This document shows positions 43,028 through 54,509 of a DNA stretch of 64,000 bases, piece after piece; position 1 is the first letter of the stretch; each line of letters begins with the position of its first letter. Source of the DNA: Russula earlei. Lineage: Eukaryota > Basidiomycota > Agaricomycetes > Russulales > Russulaceae. The stretch is from positions 85,218-149,217 of the forward strand of contig JAGFNK010000082.1 in the NCBI GenBank assembly GCA_025769875.1, read 5' to 3'. The notes below the pieces were generated by a model that was not told where the DNA came from, made no database searches, and worked only from the letters and a program-made list of their open reading frames with translations. The translations under genes and the position numbers were made by a program.

Positions 43028-44083
43028 TCAGTCTGGGACGATGAAGGTTCGTTGGTCGATGATATGCTGAATAATTTCGGGTGAGAGGGGTTCTTGTTTG
43101 ATGGTGGGGGAAGGGGTAAGGACAGGTAGGGGAGATGAGTTAGAAACGGGGGATGACATGGGAGTGTTGTATGTAGAGGTAGCGTGCTCGTGGTGCCAGG
43201 CTGACCACTCGGAAGGAGTGGGGGTATTTATGTAGGCTGATCGTGTGATGTGGTTCCACACTAAATCTGTAAGTACTGCTCTTCGTACGGATAGATGAAA
43301 CTCAGAAAAACGGGGGTCTGTCATAAGTAATTGAAAACCACGGAAGTCACCAGGAGAAAGAATTCCCGAAAAGAGTTGTTCTCTGGCGGCTAAATCAAAA
43401 ATTGTATATCCGCGGTCGGGGATAGCGGGGTCGTTAACGGAGTAAGAAGGGGGGTTGCGTGAGTTAATTCGGGGGAGTAATGTACGTTGTTGTATCGTAA
43501 GTGTTTGGAATTGATGTTCTAGGCCGTTCAGACTTTCGTCTGAGTGGTGGGATTCTGCGGGATCAGAGTCAGTGATGGTCATGGTACGGAGCTTGGTGGG
43601 CTGTTGGAGGTGAAACATGGTGATGGCGTCTTGGGCGTTTTTAAGGTTTGAGAGAGGTTCCCAGGTATCTTCTGCCGCGGAATACCCTTTCCACCGGACC
43701 CTGTATTGGAGTCGGTTTCTATGGAGACGTTGAGCGGTAATCTTTTCGACTTCATATTCTCCCGAGATAAGGTCAGGTGGTGGCTCAGGGAAGTTTGGCC
43801 CATGTTCGGTTGTTTCTGTGACTGGAGATAAGAGGGAGGCATGAAACACATTGTGGATGTTCCATTGGGGCGGTAACTGGAGTTGGTAAACAATGTGGGA
43901 GATTCGTTTGGTGATGGTAAAAGGGCCGAATCGTTTGGGGCGGAACTTATGAAACTGATGGGGAGTTTTTAGGTTAGTGCCTTCCAACCAAACCTTCTGT
44001 CCTTCTTCGAAGCCCTTGAATTTGGTTTCCTTGACCCAGTTATTCTGTGCCCTTCTCATTGCTTCTTGTGCTGATTCTCTCAT
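43028..44083 (-). CDS. Integrase C-end, chromodomain and start of the Pol extension, copy 2
   Basis: 351 codons in one frame. The integrase C-terminal GPY/F-type motif (RFGPFTI) is followed by the chromodomain (VEKITAQRLHRNRLQYRVRW, then KGYSAAEDTWEP) and, without any stop, by the extension (FDLAAREQLFSGILSPGDF and PTIKQEPLSPEIIQH). This frame is the direct evidence that the extension is fused to Pol in this family. A one-base difference from copy 1 near 43025 ends it. Confidence 0.85.
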   Translation of the reverse strand: MRESAQEAMRRAQNNWVKETKFKGFEEGQKVWLEGTNLKTPHQFHKFRPKRFGPFTITKRISHIVYQLQLPPQWNIHNVFHASLLSPVTETTEHGPNFPEPPPDLISGEYEVEKITAQRLHRNRLQYRVRWKGYSAAEDTWEPLSNLKNAQDAITMFHLQQPTKLRTMTITDSDPAESHHSDESLNGLEHQFQTLTIQQRTLLPRINSRNPPSYSVNDPAIPDRGYTIFDLAAREQLFSGILSPGDFRGFQLLMTDPRFSEFHLSVRRAVLTDLVWNHITRSAYINTPTPSEWSAWHHEHATSTYNTPMSSPVSNSSPLPVLTPSPTIKQEPLSPEIIQHIIDQRTFIVPD

Positions 44084-44156
44084 GTCTTTTAATGCTTGGA
44101 GTCGTTCTTGGATTCCGGGGAACTTGGACTTGAGCTGGGTACCAAGTCCTTGAGGG

Positions 44157-45492
44157 TTAAACCCGATGAGGAGTTCGTAGGGGGTTTTTTTGGGTGGTGG
44201 TAGACTTGTGGGCGTTAAAATGGTACTGGGCTATGGGGAGCCAGTGTGCCCATTCTTCCTGTTTCTCTCCTGTGTAGATACGCAGATACATTTCCAGGGT
44301 CTGGTTTGTTCTTTCAGACTGTCCGTCAGTTTGAGGGTGGTAGGCAGTGCTCAAATTTTGATTGATCCCGAGGATTCGGGAAACTTCCTTGAACAGATCG
44401 GAGGTAAAGCGAGGGTCACGATCGGAAATGATCTTGGAGGGGACCCCAGTCCAAGGGAAGGCATGTCGTAAGAACAATTTGGCCATTGCTAGGGTCCCCA
44501 TGTCCTTACGACATGGTATGAATATTGCCGCTTTGGTTGAGTCGTGGTCGGTGATGGTCATGATTGTGTTACATTCTTCTGACAATGGAAGGTCGACGAT
44601 CCAGTCGATTCGCTATGGTTTGGAACGGTTTCTGGAATTCAGGGGGAATCGGATAAATTGGGGGGCGAGTTGGGTGTGTGGAAGTCTTGTTAGCTTGACA
44701 GGTGGCACAGCCTCGAATGTAGTCCCTGATGAAGTAGGCCATCTTTGGCCACCAGAAGGACTCTTGAATTGAATACAGGGTTCGGGCGTTTCCTGTGTGC
44801 CCGCCAAGGATACTGTCATGGTAGGTATGTAAAATTTTTCGTAAGAGGGGTTCTTGATATGGCACCACCAATTTTCCATTTTGAATAGTGCACCTTCTTC
44901 TTCTTGGAGGACCGTGTTTGACCTTCCACATGAGGAGATCTGACTTTCTTTTTCTTTGTTCGGTTAGTACTTGTTCATAGAGGTCCTCAGTGTGGAGCGT
45001 GCGAATAAAAAGTTTGTCAGGGAGTGCCGTGATGTTCTGGTTGTCTCCTGACCCATCATTGTGGTCAGGTCGTCGTGAGAGAGCGTCCGCACGATTGGAG
45101 ACTCCAGGTTTGTGGTGGATTTCGAAGTGGTAATCCGCGAGTGTTGAGATGTACCCGGCAATCCTTCGATTGATTTTGTGGGGGAGCCGGTAGTGAGCCA
45201 GGTTAGCGTGGTCTGTGAAAATTTTGATGGGGTGTTTAGTTCCGACTAATAGGTATCGCCAGTGTTGGAGTGCAAGGATCAGAGCTAGGAACTCCCTATC
45301 CCAGACTGGGTAGTTCCTTTCTGCTTCGTTGAACGCGTGTGACATATTTCCGATCATTTTCCTTTTTCCTCTTTGATCCTTTTGGAAGAGGATAGCTCCG
45401 GTGGCAAACTGTGAAGCATCGGTTTCTAATTCATATGGGAGGTCGGGGTTGGCAGTGTAAAGTTCAGGGTCGTCGCAGACCGCTGCTATCAA
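44157..45492 (-). pseudogene. RNase H and integrase core, copy 2 (frame-broken near 44580)
   Basis: 44569-45492 holds RNase H (ELETDASQFATGAILFQ) and the integrase zinc domain (HDSILGGHTG...CATCQ). 44157-44585 holds the DDE core (ISDRDPRFTSDLF, YHPQTDGQSERTNQ). Breaks near 44580 and 44160. Same roles as in copy 1. Confidence 0.85.
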
Positions 45493-46237
45493 GATTTCTA
45501 GGGCGGTGGTTGCTTCCGGAGTCCAGAGAAAGGGGGTCCCCTTCTTGATTGTAGAGAAAAATGGGGCGGGCTATTTTTGCGAAGTCTCGGATAAATGGCC
45601 GTTGGTAATTGAGGGCGCCCATGATTTGTTGTACCTGTTTCAGATTGTTGGGGGGTCTCGGCCAGTTTTTGAGGCCATCCATTTTGACAGGATCGATTTT
45701 GAGGGTCCCTTGATTAATTCGGAAACCCAGGAAGTCAATTTCTTCTTGTTCGAAGGCACATTTAGATGCTTTTAAGAAATAAGAGTCCCTTTCGAGAAGG
45801 TCAAGGAATTCGTGTGTAATTTGTTGGTGGAGGTGTTCTTCTCCTGAGTTCGTGGCTATTGCCACGTCATCTAGATAGTTGCAAGTGTTTTCGGGGTACT
45901 TTAGAAGCCAGGGTCGGAGGGTGTGGTTCATTGCTCGTTGAAAAGCTGCTGGGGCATTGGTAAAGCCGAAGCCCATTACCATGGGAATGAAGGTGCCAAA
46001 CTGGGTTTTGAAGGCACCCTTGTGTCGGTCTTCTGGGTGGATCAAGATGTTGTTGTAGCCAGCTCTGACATCGAATTTGCTAAAGGTGGTCTTGCCCCTT
46101 AATTTGTGTAATTGTTCTTCCATGTTTGGCAGGGCATGATAATCTGGGACGGTGGCGTTATTGAGTTTTCGGTAGTCCACTACCATTCTTGGGGCAGTAC
46201 CGTCTTTCTTCTGAACAAAGAAGACAGGGGGATACAA
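45464..46237 (-). CDS. Reverse transcriptase, copy 2
   Basis: 257 codons covering most of the RT: RMVVDYRKLN, FSKFDVRAGYNNILI, FGFTNAPAAFQR, catalytic YLDD (NYLDDVAIAT) and the thumb (FLGFRINQGTLKIDPVKMDG, RPFIRDFAKIARP). It starts after a C-run (atccccctgtc) with one C more than copy 1, which breaks the link to the protease frame. Confidence 0.85.
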   Translation of the reverse strand: MYPPVFFVQKKDGTAPRMVVDYRKLNNATVPDYHALPNMEEQLHKLRGKTTFSKFDVRAGYNNILIHPEDRHKGAFKTQFGTFIPMVMGFGFTNAPAAFQRAMNHTLRPWLLKYPENTCNYLDDVAIATNSGEEHLHQQITHEFLDLLERDSYFLKASKCAFEQEEIDFLGFRINQGTLKIDPVKMDGLKNWPRPPNNLKQVQQIMGALNYQRPFIRDFAKIARPIFLYNQEGDPLSLDSGSNHRPRNLDSSGLRRP

Positions 46238-46338
46238 AATCTGAAACGCCGTCTTTGATGAAACCTTTGGCCAGATCTTCTTGTATTTGTCTTGATAGTT
46301 CTTGTTTTTCGTTTAGGGGGAGTGGGTAAGTTCGGCAA

Positions 46339-46981
46339 TCAAGGAATTTGGGGGCATCTGGTTTCAGGGTGATTCTGAAGTCGAGTTCTCCTCGGCTGGG
46401 TGGGAGTCGTTTGGCTGCTTCTTCTGAAAAAACCTTCTGATGTCGTAAGTATTCCGGGGGAATGGTGGTTGTTCTTATTTGTGCAAGTCGGACTTTGGGT
46501 GGATTTACTATGGATACAGGGGGTGAGAAGAACCCCTAGGTGGTTCCTTAGGCGGCCAGTGCTCCAATTGACGTGGGGATTTATCGCCTTCAAAAAGGGA
46601 TATCCAAGGATCATTCTATCTTCTCCCAAGTTGGTAACATAGAAGGTGAGAAGTCGGGTAGGTGGGTCCGTGACGTACGGTCATGTGGGTGTAGTGGGTT
46701 AGTGCTCCTCCTTGATTGTTGGTGCCGTCCACATTAATGATGGGTCTGGGGGTTCTAAGGGTTCGGAGTGGGATTTGTAATTTTCCCACGATTCCTTGGC
46801 TGATGAAGTTTTCTGTTGCTCCGCTATCTAGGAGTGCTTGACCAGTCTTTCCATTTGTCGTGATCATAAAAGGTACTTTCATTGAGTTTTCCTTATGTTG
46901 GACAATGGTATCTATTTGGGCCTTAGTACCGACTGTTGTACCTTGGCCTAGAGAAAATCCTCTTTGAGGATGAGGTCCCAA
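46339..46981 (-). pseudogene. Protease region of Pol, copy 2 (one-base insertion near 46625)
   Basis: 46616-46981 carries the protease motif ALLDSGATENFIS in the -1 frame relative to Gag, with the same 3' overlap with Gag as in copy 1. 46339-46629 continues (GEDRMILGYPFLKAINP). The gap is one extra T in the tract cccacctacccg compared with copy 1. Confidence 0.8.
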
Positions 46982-47988
46982 AGCTTGGCCCTATCTTCTG
47001 CTGGTAAGGTTTTCATGCGGGCCACCATAGTGGAGGCTTCTTCTTCTTTTGGTGGTTCTGGGGTTGGTTCAGCAGTACGTGCTTTGGAAGTGGTGGGGGT
47101 AGTATTCTTGGGGCACTCCCGACTAAGGTGGCCTTTCTCTCGACAACGGAAGCAACGTCCTTCTTTTGCCAATTGTTTCCTTTCTTCTTCAGTGAGTTTT
47201 TTGAAGTTGGACTTGGCAGCGTCCACTTGCATCCGATCAGGGTGATGGGACCTGTGTTCCGAAGGGGGGTGTGTGGTTTTTCCTTTAAGTTTCTCTCTGA
47301 TGGTGATGAAACGGCGATGTTGTCTCCTGGCTTCCTCCTTCCATTCTTGAAGGGTGGTAGGCCAGACGTCCCTGTTTAGGATTGCGCGGTAGAGTCCGAT
47401 TTTTAGGCCATTTTTGAAGCTTTCGATAGCGATCACGTCCGTTTCTGGCCACCCTGTTTTATTCAGCAGTTGTTCGAAGGTGGAAATGTAATCGTCAAGG
47501 GATTCCTTCATTGTATGCTTGGCAAGAGCCGCTTGGGCATCCTCTTTCTCCGCAGTGTTAGTGAACTTGAATGTAAAGTCTGTAACAAAGTCATTCCACA
47601 ATGCTTCGTTCATTCTGTTGATGGGGTTCTGAGCTCTGTTTACTTTTTCCCTGAGTGCGGTTGCTTGTGAATTGACCCATTCTTCAACCTTTTCCCCTTG
47701 AATATAGGAGAGAGCCAGCATTGTTCGTTTAAAAGGGGAGATCATTACTGCTTTGTCATCATTGAGGCCCCAGAATAGGTTAAATTCCATGATGAATCTT
47801 TTTGTTTTGTTCCTCTCTCCTGTGAAGGCAGTGGGCTCTTTACCGCTTAGAGACCCATTAGTGCCTTGTGGTGCGGGAGCAGCTGCTTGAGGGGGTGGAA
47901 CAATAACTGGGGGGGCCTGGGCAGCAATCTGAGGAGCCTGAGCGGCTATCTGGGGGGGCTGTACAGCGACTTGGGGTTGGGCTGCCAT
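46948..47988 (-). CDS. Gag protein, gypsy copy 2
   Basis: 346 residues, about 96% identical by eye to copy 1 Gag, with one QAP-type heptad fewer at the N-terminus. Capsid-type domain and one CCHC knuckle CFRCREKGHLSRECP. Intact. Upstream (47989-48461) the frame stays open without AUG as in copy 1, and differences between the copies there are mainly at third codon positions. Confidence 0.9.
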   Translation of the reverse strand: MAAQPQVAVQPPQIAAQAPQIAAQAPPVIVPPPQAAAPAPQGTNGSLSGKEPTAFTGERNKTKRFIMEFNLFWGLNDDKAVMISPFKRTMLALSYIQGEKVEEWVNSQATALREKVNRAQNPINRMNEALWNDFVTDFTFKFTNTAEKEDAQAALAKHTMKESLDDYISTFEQLLNKTGWPETDVIAIESFKNGLKIGLYRAILNRDVWPTTLQEWKEEARRQHRRFITIREKLKGKTTHPPSEHRSHHPDRMQVDAAKSNFKKLTEEERKQLAKEGRCFRCREKGHLSRECPKNTTPTTSKARTAEPTPEPPKEEEASTMVARMKTLPAEDRAKLWDLILKEDFL

Positions 47989-48461
47989 ATCGGGTTCTGG
48001 GAGGTTTTGTAGGTCAATTTCTAGGGTTTCAATGGGTTCTTGGTTTTCAGGGGGGTCCTCTGGTTCTAGTGCAGGGGATTCAAAGGGTGTCTGAGTTTCA
48101 ATGGTGTTTTCTGGTTCAGGGGGGTTGCCTTCTGTGGAAGAAGTTTCTGATTCTGACGGTGGTTCGTAGAGAGGGTCGTTTTCCCTCCAGTAGCCTAATC
48201 CAAGGCTGTTTCTGAGGAGTTCTAGGTCTAGGTGAGTGTAGAGTTGTCCTCTCCTAAGTTGTAGTTCGAACCAACGGTTGTTGATGAATTCAACTGGTAG
48301 TTCTTCACCGTTTTCTGTGGCGATGTAACAAAGAAAAGTGTGAAAGCTGTCCCAAGTGGCAGTTCCTACAACGTGTTCGGGAAGGTCTGGGGATGGTCTA
48401 GGTTGAACACGGATCCAACGATTCGATGGTAGTTCAAGGTTGATCTCCAGAATGGAGTAGG

Positions 48462-48472
48462 AAGCTTAGCTT
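48462..48472 (-). promoter_or_regulatory. Self-priming primer-binding site, copy 2
   Basis: AAGCTTAGCTT on the plus strand (AAGCTAAGCTT on the element strand), one base from the LTR end. It is complementary over 11 bases to the sequence at 48803-48813 inside the LTR, as in copy 1. Confidence 0.75.
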
Positions 48473-48473
48473 G

Positions 48474-49072
48474 TGTAACGGCGTCGCGGCCGTTAGAGCG
48501 TTAGCTCAAGGTTCAGTGAGGTCAAGTCCCTGTGACTTGATTCAGGGGTTCAGTGGGGCCGGCTCAAGGAGACCGGTTCAAGGGTTTAGCGTCTCAAGGC
48601 TGAGTCAGACAATGACTCAGTCCGCAGACAGAGTCGATCTTCTGGTTTCACAGAAGAGGAGGACGATGAGAGAGAGGCAGAGGAAGAAGAGGAACACAAG
48701 GGTTCCTTGAGGTGTGCTTAGGTCAAGCAGAGTAAAGACCAGCACAAGCAAGTTGTGATTGAGAGAGTATACAGGGCAAGGGATGCGACAGGAAATGGGA
48801 CAAAGCTAAGCTTGGGGCATTCCCCAGCTTCTACAGGCGCTTAAATACTGTATGTAGCGAGGCTGTACAGTACTATAAGCAGAACAATAGGTAAAGGTGA
48901 ACCAATAGCAAAGACAACTCAATAATAGGTGAAACACAATAGGTGAAACACAATAGATGAAACAGTAAGGGACCATCGACATCAAGGGATGAAACGGTAA
49001 CCAAGCGGGTGGTAAAGGGGGAACAATAACAAGAGGGTAATGGGTGAACCGACGAGGGGGTAAATCATGACA
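48474..49072 (-). repeat. 5' LTR of gypsy copy 2
   Basis: 599 bp. Contains the TATA-like CTTAAATA (plus strand, about 48840) and the predicted RNA start at about 48813. Confidence 0.95.
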
Positions 49073-49112
49073 TTATATACTTGTTACAAAGCTGAGTATG
49101 AACTATGGAAAC

Positions 49113-49497
49113 TGTTGCGCAGCATAGAGCGCAGCTAACAGGCCAAGCAACCCACCTTAGAGGTTGTGCTAATGCTCAAGTGATATTGGAGTGTAGAGCG
49201 ATGTGTATACTCGTCTACAAGTATGGTATTTATACCTCTATGACCCAGGGCTGTTCCTAAGTCCAAAAGAGGTGACTACAGGTGTCCACTATATTGTGCA
49301 TTAAGTGATGTGTGATGTGGAAATGTTCTAGATGCAGCATAAGGCTGCATCTTGTGATAGATAGCATAGTATGCGTAACCCTATTGCCATAAGCGCATAT
49401 ACTAAAGTTCTGTCTAACACGTAACATCTATGAGCGGATCTTGAACCTTGTATGAAGGTCTTCGCCTTCTTTGATCCGTTCAGGTTCCGGTTCAACA
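49113..49497 (-). repeat. 3' LTR of Ty1/copia element
   Basis: 385 bp, on the minus strand TGTTGAACC...GCTGCGCAACA, with a TATAAATA box (plus 49227-49234). It is preceded on the element strand by the polypurine tract AAGGGGGAG (plus 49498-49506). The other LTR lies outside the window, so target duplication cannot be tested. Confidence 0.75.
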
Positions 49498-49546
49498 CTC
49501 CCCCTTGCTAAGTGCATCGGTAGACACTGTGAGCATTTTCCCACAT

Positions 49547-50380
49547 TCAGGGGTAGAACGTTAGTCCTAGTTGCTCCCTGAATTTGAGGAACTTGACATG
49601 ACCAAGGTTCTTGGTGAACATGTCGGCTGGGTTATTAGCCCCTTCAATAAAGAATAGCTCCACCTGTTTATTTTGTATGACTTCATGAATGAAGTGATAG
49701 CACAAATCAATGTGTTTGATGCGCTTTTCTTGCACAGGGTTGGAGGCTACGAATATTGAGCCTTGGTTATCACCAAACAGTGGGATGGGAGCAAGATTGA
49801 TGCCAAGTTCTGTTAGTAAGGATTTAATCCAAACCAATTGTCTGCTCGTGTCAGGGAGTGATATATACTCGGCTTCAGTGGAGGAGAGCGTGACTGTCTT
49901 CTGCGCTCGTGAGTTCCACGAAAATATTGCTCCAGCCAGGTTCACCATATAGCCTGTAGTGGACTTCCGATTAGTTGGATCAGAAGCCCAGTCAGAGTCG
50001 GCATATGCCATCAAGCCGCCATTAGATGGTCCATCATAGATCAAGGCATAATTGGTGGTTCCCAAGAGGTATCAGCAAATATAGAATGCACAATTTAAAT
50101 GGTCCTCTGAGGGATTGGCAGCATGTTGCGACAACTTTGTGACAGCAAAGGCTATGTCTGGACGCGTTCCAAGCATTATGTATAGGAGTGATCCTATGAC
50201 CTGCTGGAATTTTGACCACAAGGCTGGGTCAGCAGCGGAAGTGTTGGGAGAGGGGTGATAGCCCTCTGGTAGCGGAGTAGGAGCAGGGTTTGCGTTAAGC
50301 AAGTCGAAATGCTGCAGCACTTTCTTTAGATATTCAGTCTGGTCCAGATGTATCTGGCCGGACTTGTGTTGAATGCACAT
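49547..50380 (-). pseudogene. Copia RT C-end and RNase H
   Basis: 50072-50380 gives the RT connection (GSLLYIMLGTRPDIAFAVTKLSQH). 49547-50065 gives RNase H with YADSDWASD, SSTEAEYISL and KHIDLCYHFIHE. A stop near 50070 separates them. Ends LGLTFYP shortly before the polypurine tract. Confidence 0.85.
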
Positions 50381-50410
50381 GCATAGAAATTCTTGGGCAT
50401 TGCCCAGATC

Positions 50411-50818
50411 TCAACATTCCCAGAGCTTCATGAAGCACTCCTTTGTTTTATTGATTTGTTTTTTGTCTGCTCCAAAGAAGAGCACATCATCTACATAGAC
50501 GATGGCTATGATGCTCTTGTCTTTACTAACAAAGAGCCCAGAGTCAGACATAAGGCAAATAAGGCCAAGTGAGGCCATGGACTTGTCAAGGGCTTTCCAC
50601 CATGCAAGTGCCGCTTGTTTGAGTCCATATATTGCACGTTTAAGGCACATGACTTTATGCTCTTGGCCTTTTATTTTGAAGCCCTCAGGCTGCTCCATAT
50701 AGAGCTCTTCATCAAGCTCACCATAGAGAAAGGCAGTCTTGACGTCTAGTCCGCTAATGTGCCAGTTTTTGAGCGCTGCAAGTGCAATCATCAGGCGGAC
50801 TGTCTCAAACCGTACCAT
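50411..50818 (-). pseudogene. Copia reverse transcriptase core
   Basis: 136 codons with WHISGLDVKTAFLYGELDEE, KAIYGLKQAA-like (CLKRAIYGLKQAALAW) and the catalytic YVDD (IVYVDDVLFF). The frame is broken on both sides. Upstream sequence to 50960 continues the finger region in another frame. Confidence 0.85.
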
Positions 50819-50962
50819 GGGTGAGAATATTTCGTCATAGTCAATGCCTTCTACTTGGGAGAAGCCTTTGGCAACTAGTCTGGCTTTTTTATGACCATCA
50901 GACTTAAGGTCGAATACCCATCTGTTTTTAATTATTTTGCGATCCTTGGGAGGATCAACTAG

Positions 50963-51598
50963 TTAGAAGACTTTGCGTCTGCGGAGGGATTCCAACTCCT
51001 CGCGACAAGCATCTTTCCACTCCTTTTGGAGTTCACTTGGCATTTGCAGAATGTCCCTAAAGGTCCATTCGCAAATCTTCGCAGTATCAGGTGCTTCTGA
51101 ACTTAGTGGAACTGCTTGGGCGAGCAGATAGTTCAGAAATTTGACTCCCCCTTCCCTTGCTAGATGTAAAATGTCTTCTACCTCATCCTCAGAGGCTTGC
51201 GGCGGTTGATCGTCAAGGATGACAGGAGGGTAAGGGCCTGGTATGGCCGATCCTGACATACTACCCTCACCGGAGCTACCGGGTTGGTTTTCTGTCATTG
51301 TTCTCCATGTGCGTGTGCGCCGAACATCTTTTTCCACTTCTGTGGGGTGTCTGCGTTCACCATAGACATTGCCTGGATGGGTAGGTACTTTCCTCAACCA
51401 CTGAGACCTTCAAAGAGGTACAGGTTCTTCAACAGGAGGAGGGGACGGTGTAGGAGGGATGGGCGTTTGCTCGCATTCCTCTACTTCTGGCACCTGTATA
51501 GGCTGCTCATCGTCCTCACTTTTGATAGTAGGGAATGGGTCATCAACACCAGGAATGGTGTCTTCGACAGGTTGTTGCGGTAGTTCCTCACGCGGTTC
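50963..51598 (-). pseudogene. Copia integrase-RT linker
   Basis: Acidic, Pro-rich linker (PFPTIKSEDDEQPIQVP; PPSPPPVEEPVPL) leading to the start of RT (QKEWKDACREELESLRR). It is split by a stop near 51400. At 51599 the inverted-repeat element begins; the coding sense resumes at 54855. Confidence 0.7.
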
Positions 51599-51943
51599 AT
51601 TATTGCCATTTTCAGCGCACTTGGCGGAGCTTGAATTCCACCCAAATCGGCGCAGAAACCCCCTCAAACATGCGGGATGAATATCTCCATCAAAACAGCT
51701 TCAATTCATATGAAATTTATTGTCCCTGAATCGCCTGAATGAGGGCTAGGCAGCCCCATGGTTTTCATGAGATTTGAGTGAGAATTGGTGGAGCTGGACT
51801 CAAGCCACCTCCACATGTGTATTAGATGAATTACAACTCAAAATCATGGTCTATATCTATTATTTTTCCCTCATGTTGTACCCATGGGCTGTCTTGAGGC
51901 AGCCCCATAGTGTTTTTGACTCAAGTGTTGTGGTGTGCAATGT
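51599..51943 (+). repeat. Left terminal inverted repeat
   Basis: 345 bp. The outermost 40 bases match the right repeat almost perfectly. Includes the segment gctgtcttgaggcagcccca near the inner end. Confidence 0.85.
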
Positions 51944-52089
51944 TATTTCCAGTGCAATTGGAGTCGCGGCCAGCCACTCATCACCCCTCTCGCCTCTCGA
52001 TTCTGACCATCCTTCTTGTTTTTCACAGACAGAGAGGAGTGGGTTGCAAAGAGGGGTCCTATTCTGAACTCTTTCTACTACAGAGTAGC

Positions 52090-54270
52090 TAGGGTGTTTT
52101 TATATACAGGAGTCGTCTCCATTGCAGGTGGTGGCAGCAGGCATGGACGAGGAGCGAAGGCGTAGGCGGTGAGCGTGAGTTCGTAGATAGAGACGTAGAT
52201 GGCGAGGACTCGAGAAAGAGGATGCGTGGGGCGGCTTGCGCGGGGGTGGGATCTGTCGTCTTGCGGCGGCGGTGGCGGGGTCGTCTCCACTGCAGGTGTC
52301 AGCAGCAGACGTGGGCGAGAGCGTGCGAATGGATGGGGAGGCGATATGGGAGGCGGCGTGCAGTGTGCTATTGGCATCGGCGACTGCTTCTCCTGCGGCG
52401 GCGGCGGTGTGGCGGCGGCTTCTGCTCCTGTTGTGGCGTGTCGTGGCTAAGTTCGTGGCCAAGGCCTTCTTGGTCTTCTGGGGTGGTGCTGGTGGCGAGG
52501 GGTTGCGACGGTGCGGCGGTGCTGGTGTCGCGCGAAACTACTAAAGTGGCGGCTGTGACTGAGAAGACTGAGGCTGAGACTGAGAAGGTGGCAGCGGACT
52601 GAGCTGGTGCGACGGTGGAGGCGGACGGGGCGGAGGCGACGACTGAGGGCAACGCAGGGGCGAACGGCGGCTGTGGCTGACAAGGGCGTGGCGGCGGTGG
52701 CTTGTGAGACGGTGGTGGAGGCGGCGGCGTGTGGCGCTAAGACATCGGTGGCTGAGGCTGAGGCTACGGCGGTGGCTGATGAGACTAAGGCGGCTGGCAA
52801 GGCTAAGAGCGCGGTGGCGGCGGTTGACTGATCTGAAGCTGGGGCGATGGAGACGGCTGGCAAAACTAGGGGCACGGTGGCGGCGGCTGAGACTGAGAAG
52901 GCTGAGGCTGAGGGCAGGGTGGAGACGGCGGCGGCTGGCGATGCTGGTGCTATGACGGACTGGGCTGAACTGACGAGTACGGGCGAGGCTAAGACGGAGA
53001 CTGATGCGAAGTCGGCGGCTGGCACGACTGAGGCTACTGTGGCGACGGACGAGGCGACGGACGAGAAGTGCGTAAAGAGTCGTGTGGCTTATTCATCAAC
53101 CGTCCACCTGTCCACTCTTACTCCAGGACGACGACAGGGTGTTCTTCCCTTCCCAGAGCTGCTCACCATACCTTGCTCTACCCCTCCATTTCAACCCCCT
53201 AAACCCTCATGGGCTCGAAGCAACGTGCTTCAAAACGCCGGCCTGCACCGACACGTACTACTGGCCAAAGGAAAGCTGCCCGAAAAAAAAACTGGTGGAA
53301 ATGAAAGTGGCAGCTCAGGCACTCCCACTCGACCGAAGCGATCACAACCACGAGCTCAGGCTTCCAAGACATCCCTTCCTGCTATTGATGAGGATGGGGA
53401 GGAAGAGTCCTATGCCTATGTAAATGCAGAAGCCTGGGAACTCACTACAGCACAAACGCACGGACCACAAGACATGCAAAATTGTCGCAAAGGCGCACGG
53501 CCTCGATGTCGACTCACCCACACAGCTATATGGCTGGCCGCGAATCGCTTACAAGAGTACATATGTGCGTATTCCTTTCGTGCCATCTCCTCTTCGTCCT
53601 CACATCATCATCATCGTCGCCGCCAGCACGCCACCCTCACCCCCATCAACCGCCGCACGCCCTCGCCCTCAATGCCCCCACCTTCACCATGCACTGACGA
53701 GTCCCAATGCACAGCCAAAGAGCCCCGTACCACGCCGCCGTCTTCGTTGCCATCGGACGGTGTTGCTACTGTACATTTCGGTATGCTTTTCTCCCCTTTT
53801 TTACTAGACTCTCATTTTGTTAGTCAGAGATCTGCACGCCACCTATGCGTCCATTTCCCAGCCTGCCGCCATCTTCCCTCTCCCTTTCTACTTCCACGCC
53901 CCCTCGCTCCTCTCCCTCACATCTGCCATCCAAGTTCTCCAATCGTCCCACCTGCAATCGCGTTCGGCAGCGCCATCAGCGCCCAAGCGACCACCCACCA
54001 GCACTCTCCCTATCCCCCCTCCAGCCTCTCCTTTGCATCGTCTCCCCCTCCTCGCGTCGCGACTCAACCACACCCCTCGTCACCACACCTGGCCTCGGCC
54101 ATCCTTCACAAATCGCCACACGCCACTACCACAGCCGCTGGAGACCACGACTCAATACCTCGCGTTGTCCAGCTTTGGTCCCCTTCTCACATCTAGATTT
54201 CCTTTCATATGACTGTCTTTTGTGCTTTTCCTGTCCCTTAGCCTTAGTTCTAACCTGTATCTGCTACCAT
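52090..54270 (+). other. GC-rich cargo of the inverted-repeat element
   Basis: 52090-53070 is low-complexity, built of degenerate triplets such as gcg, gct, gag and gac that leave all frames fairly open; no domain. Around 53207-53420 a basic, possibly nuclear segment can be read (MGSKQRASKRRPAPTRTTGQ, then after an A9 run at 53283-53291 a frame switch to TGGNESGSSGTPTRPKRSQ and IDEDGEEESYAYV). The last 700 bp are C-rich. Protein-coding status is undecided; the 449-codon frame at 52847-54196 is mostly compositional. Confidence 0.35.
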
Positions 54271-54509
54271 GTTGAATAAAGTTGCCCTGTTGTTCCCTTA
54301 TCATCTGTGTGAACCTGAGTGCAGTCGAATGAACAAACGCGTTCTCGCGTTCCCGCTAGGTGCTCCTCCTCTTTGGAGCTTCAGTCTTATGAAGTCATTC
54401 TGCATTCTTGGACACACTTCACCACCCCATGGGCTCAGGTGTGCACTTCCTGGGGGGGCTCCTTCCTGGCACACGACTGTGCTACTGTCACACGATATGA
54501 GGGAAACGA

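Larger units (their letters stand above)
41270..49077 (-). mobile_element. Ty3/gypsy chromovirus copy 2, complete, LTRs identical
   Basis: 41275-49072 (7.80 kb), minus strand, flanked by the 5-bp duplication ttata (41270-41274 and 49073-49077). Both LTRs are 599 bp and I found no difference between them by eye, which implies a very recent insertion or recent gene conversion. Domain order and extension are the same as in copy 1. Gag is intact, Pol is broken by several one-base indels. Confidence 0.95.

Noticed and set aside
52847..54196. 449-codon open frame as a real protein
   Set aside because: It spans low-complexity GC-rich sequence that leaves several frames open, changes character halfway and shows no domain. 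A better basic segment lies in another frame and itself needs a frame switch.
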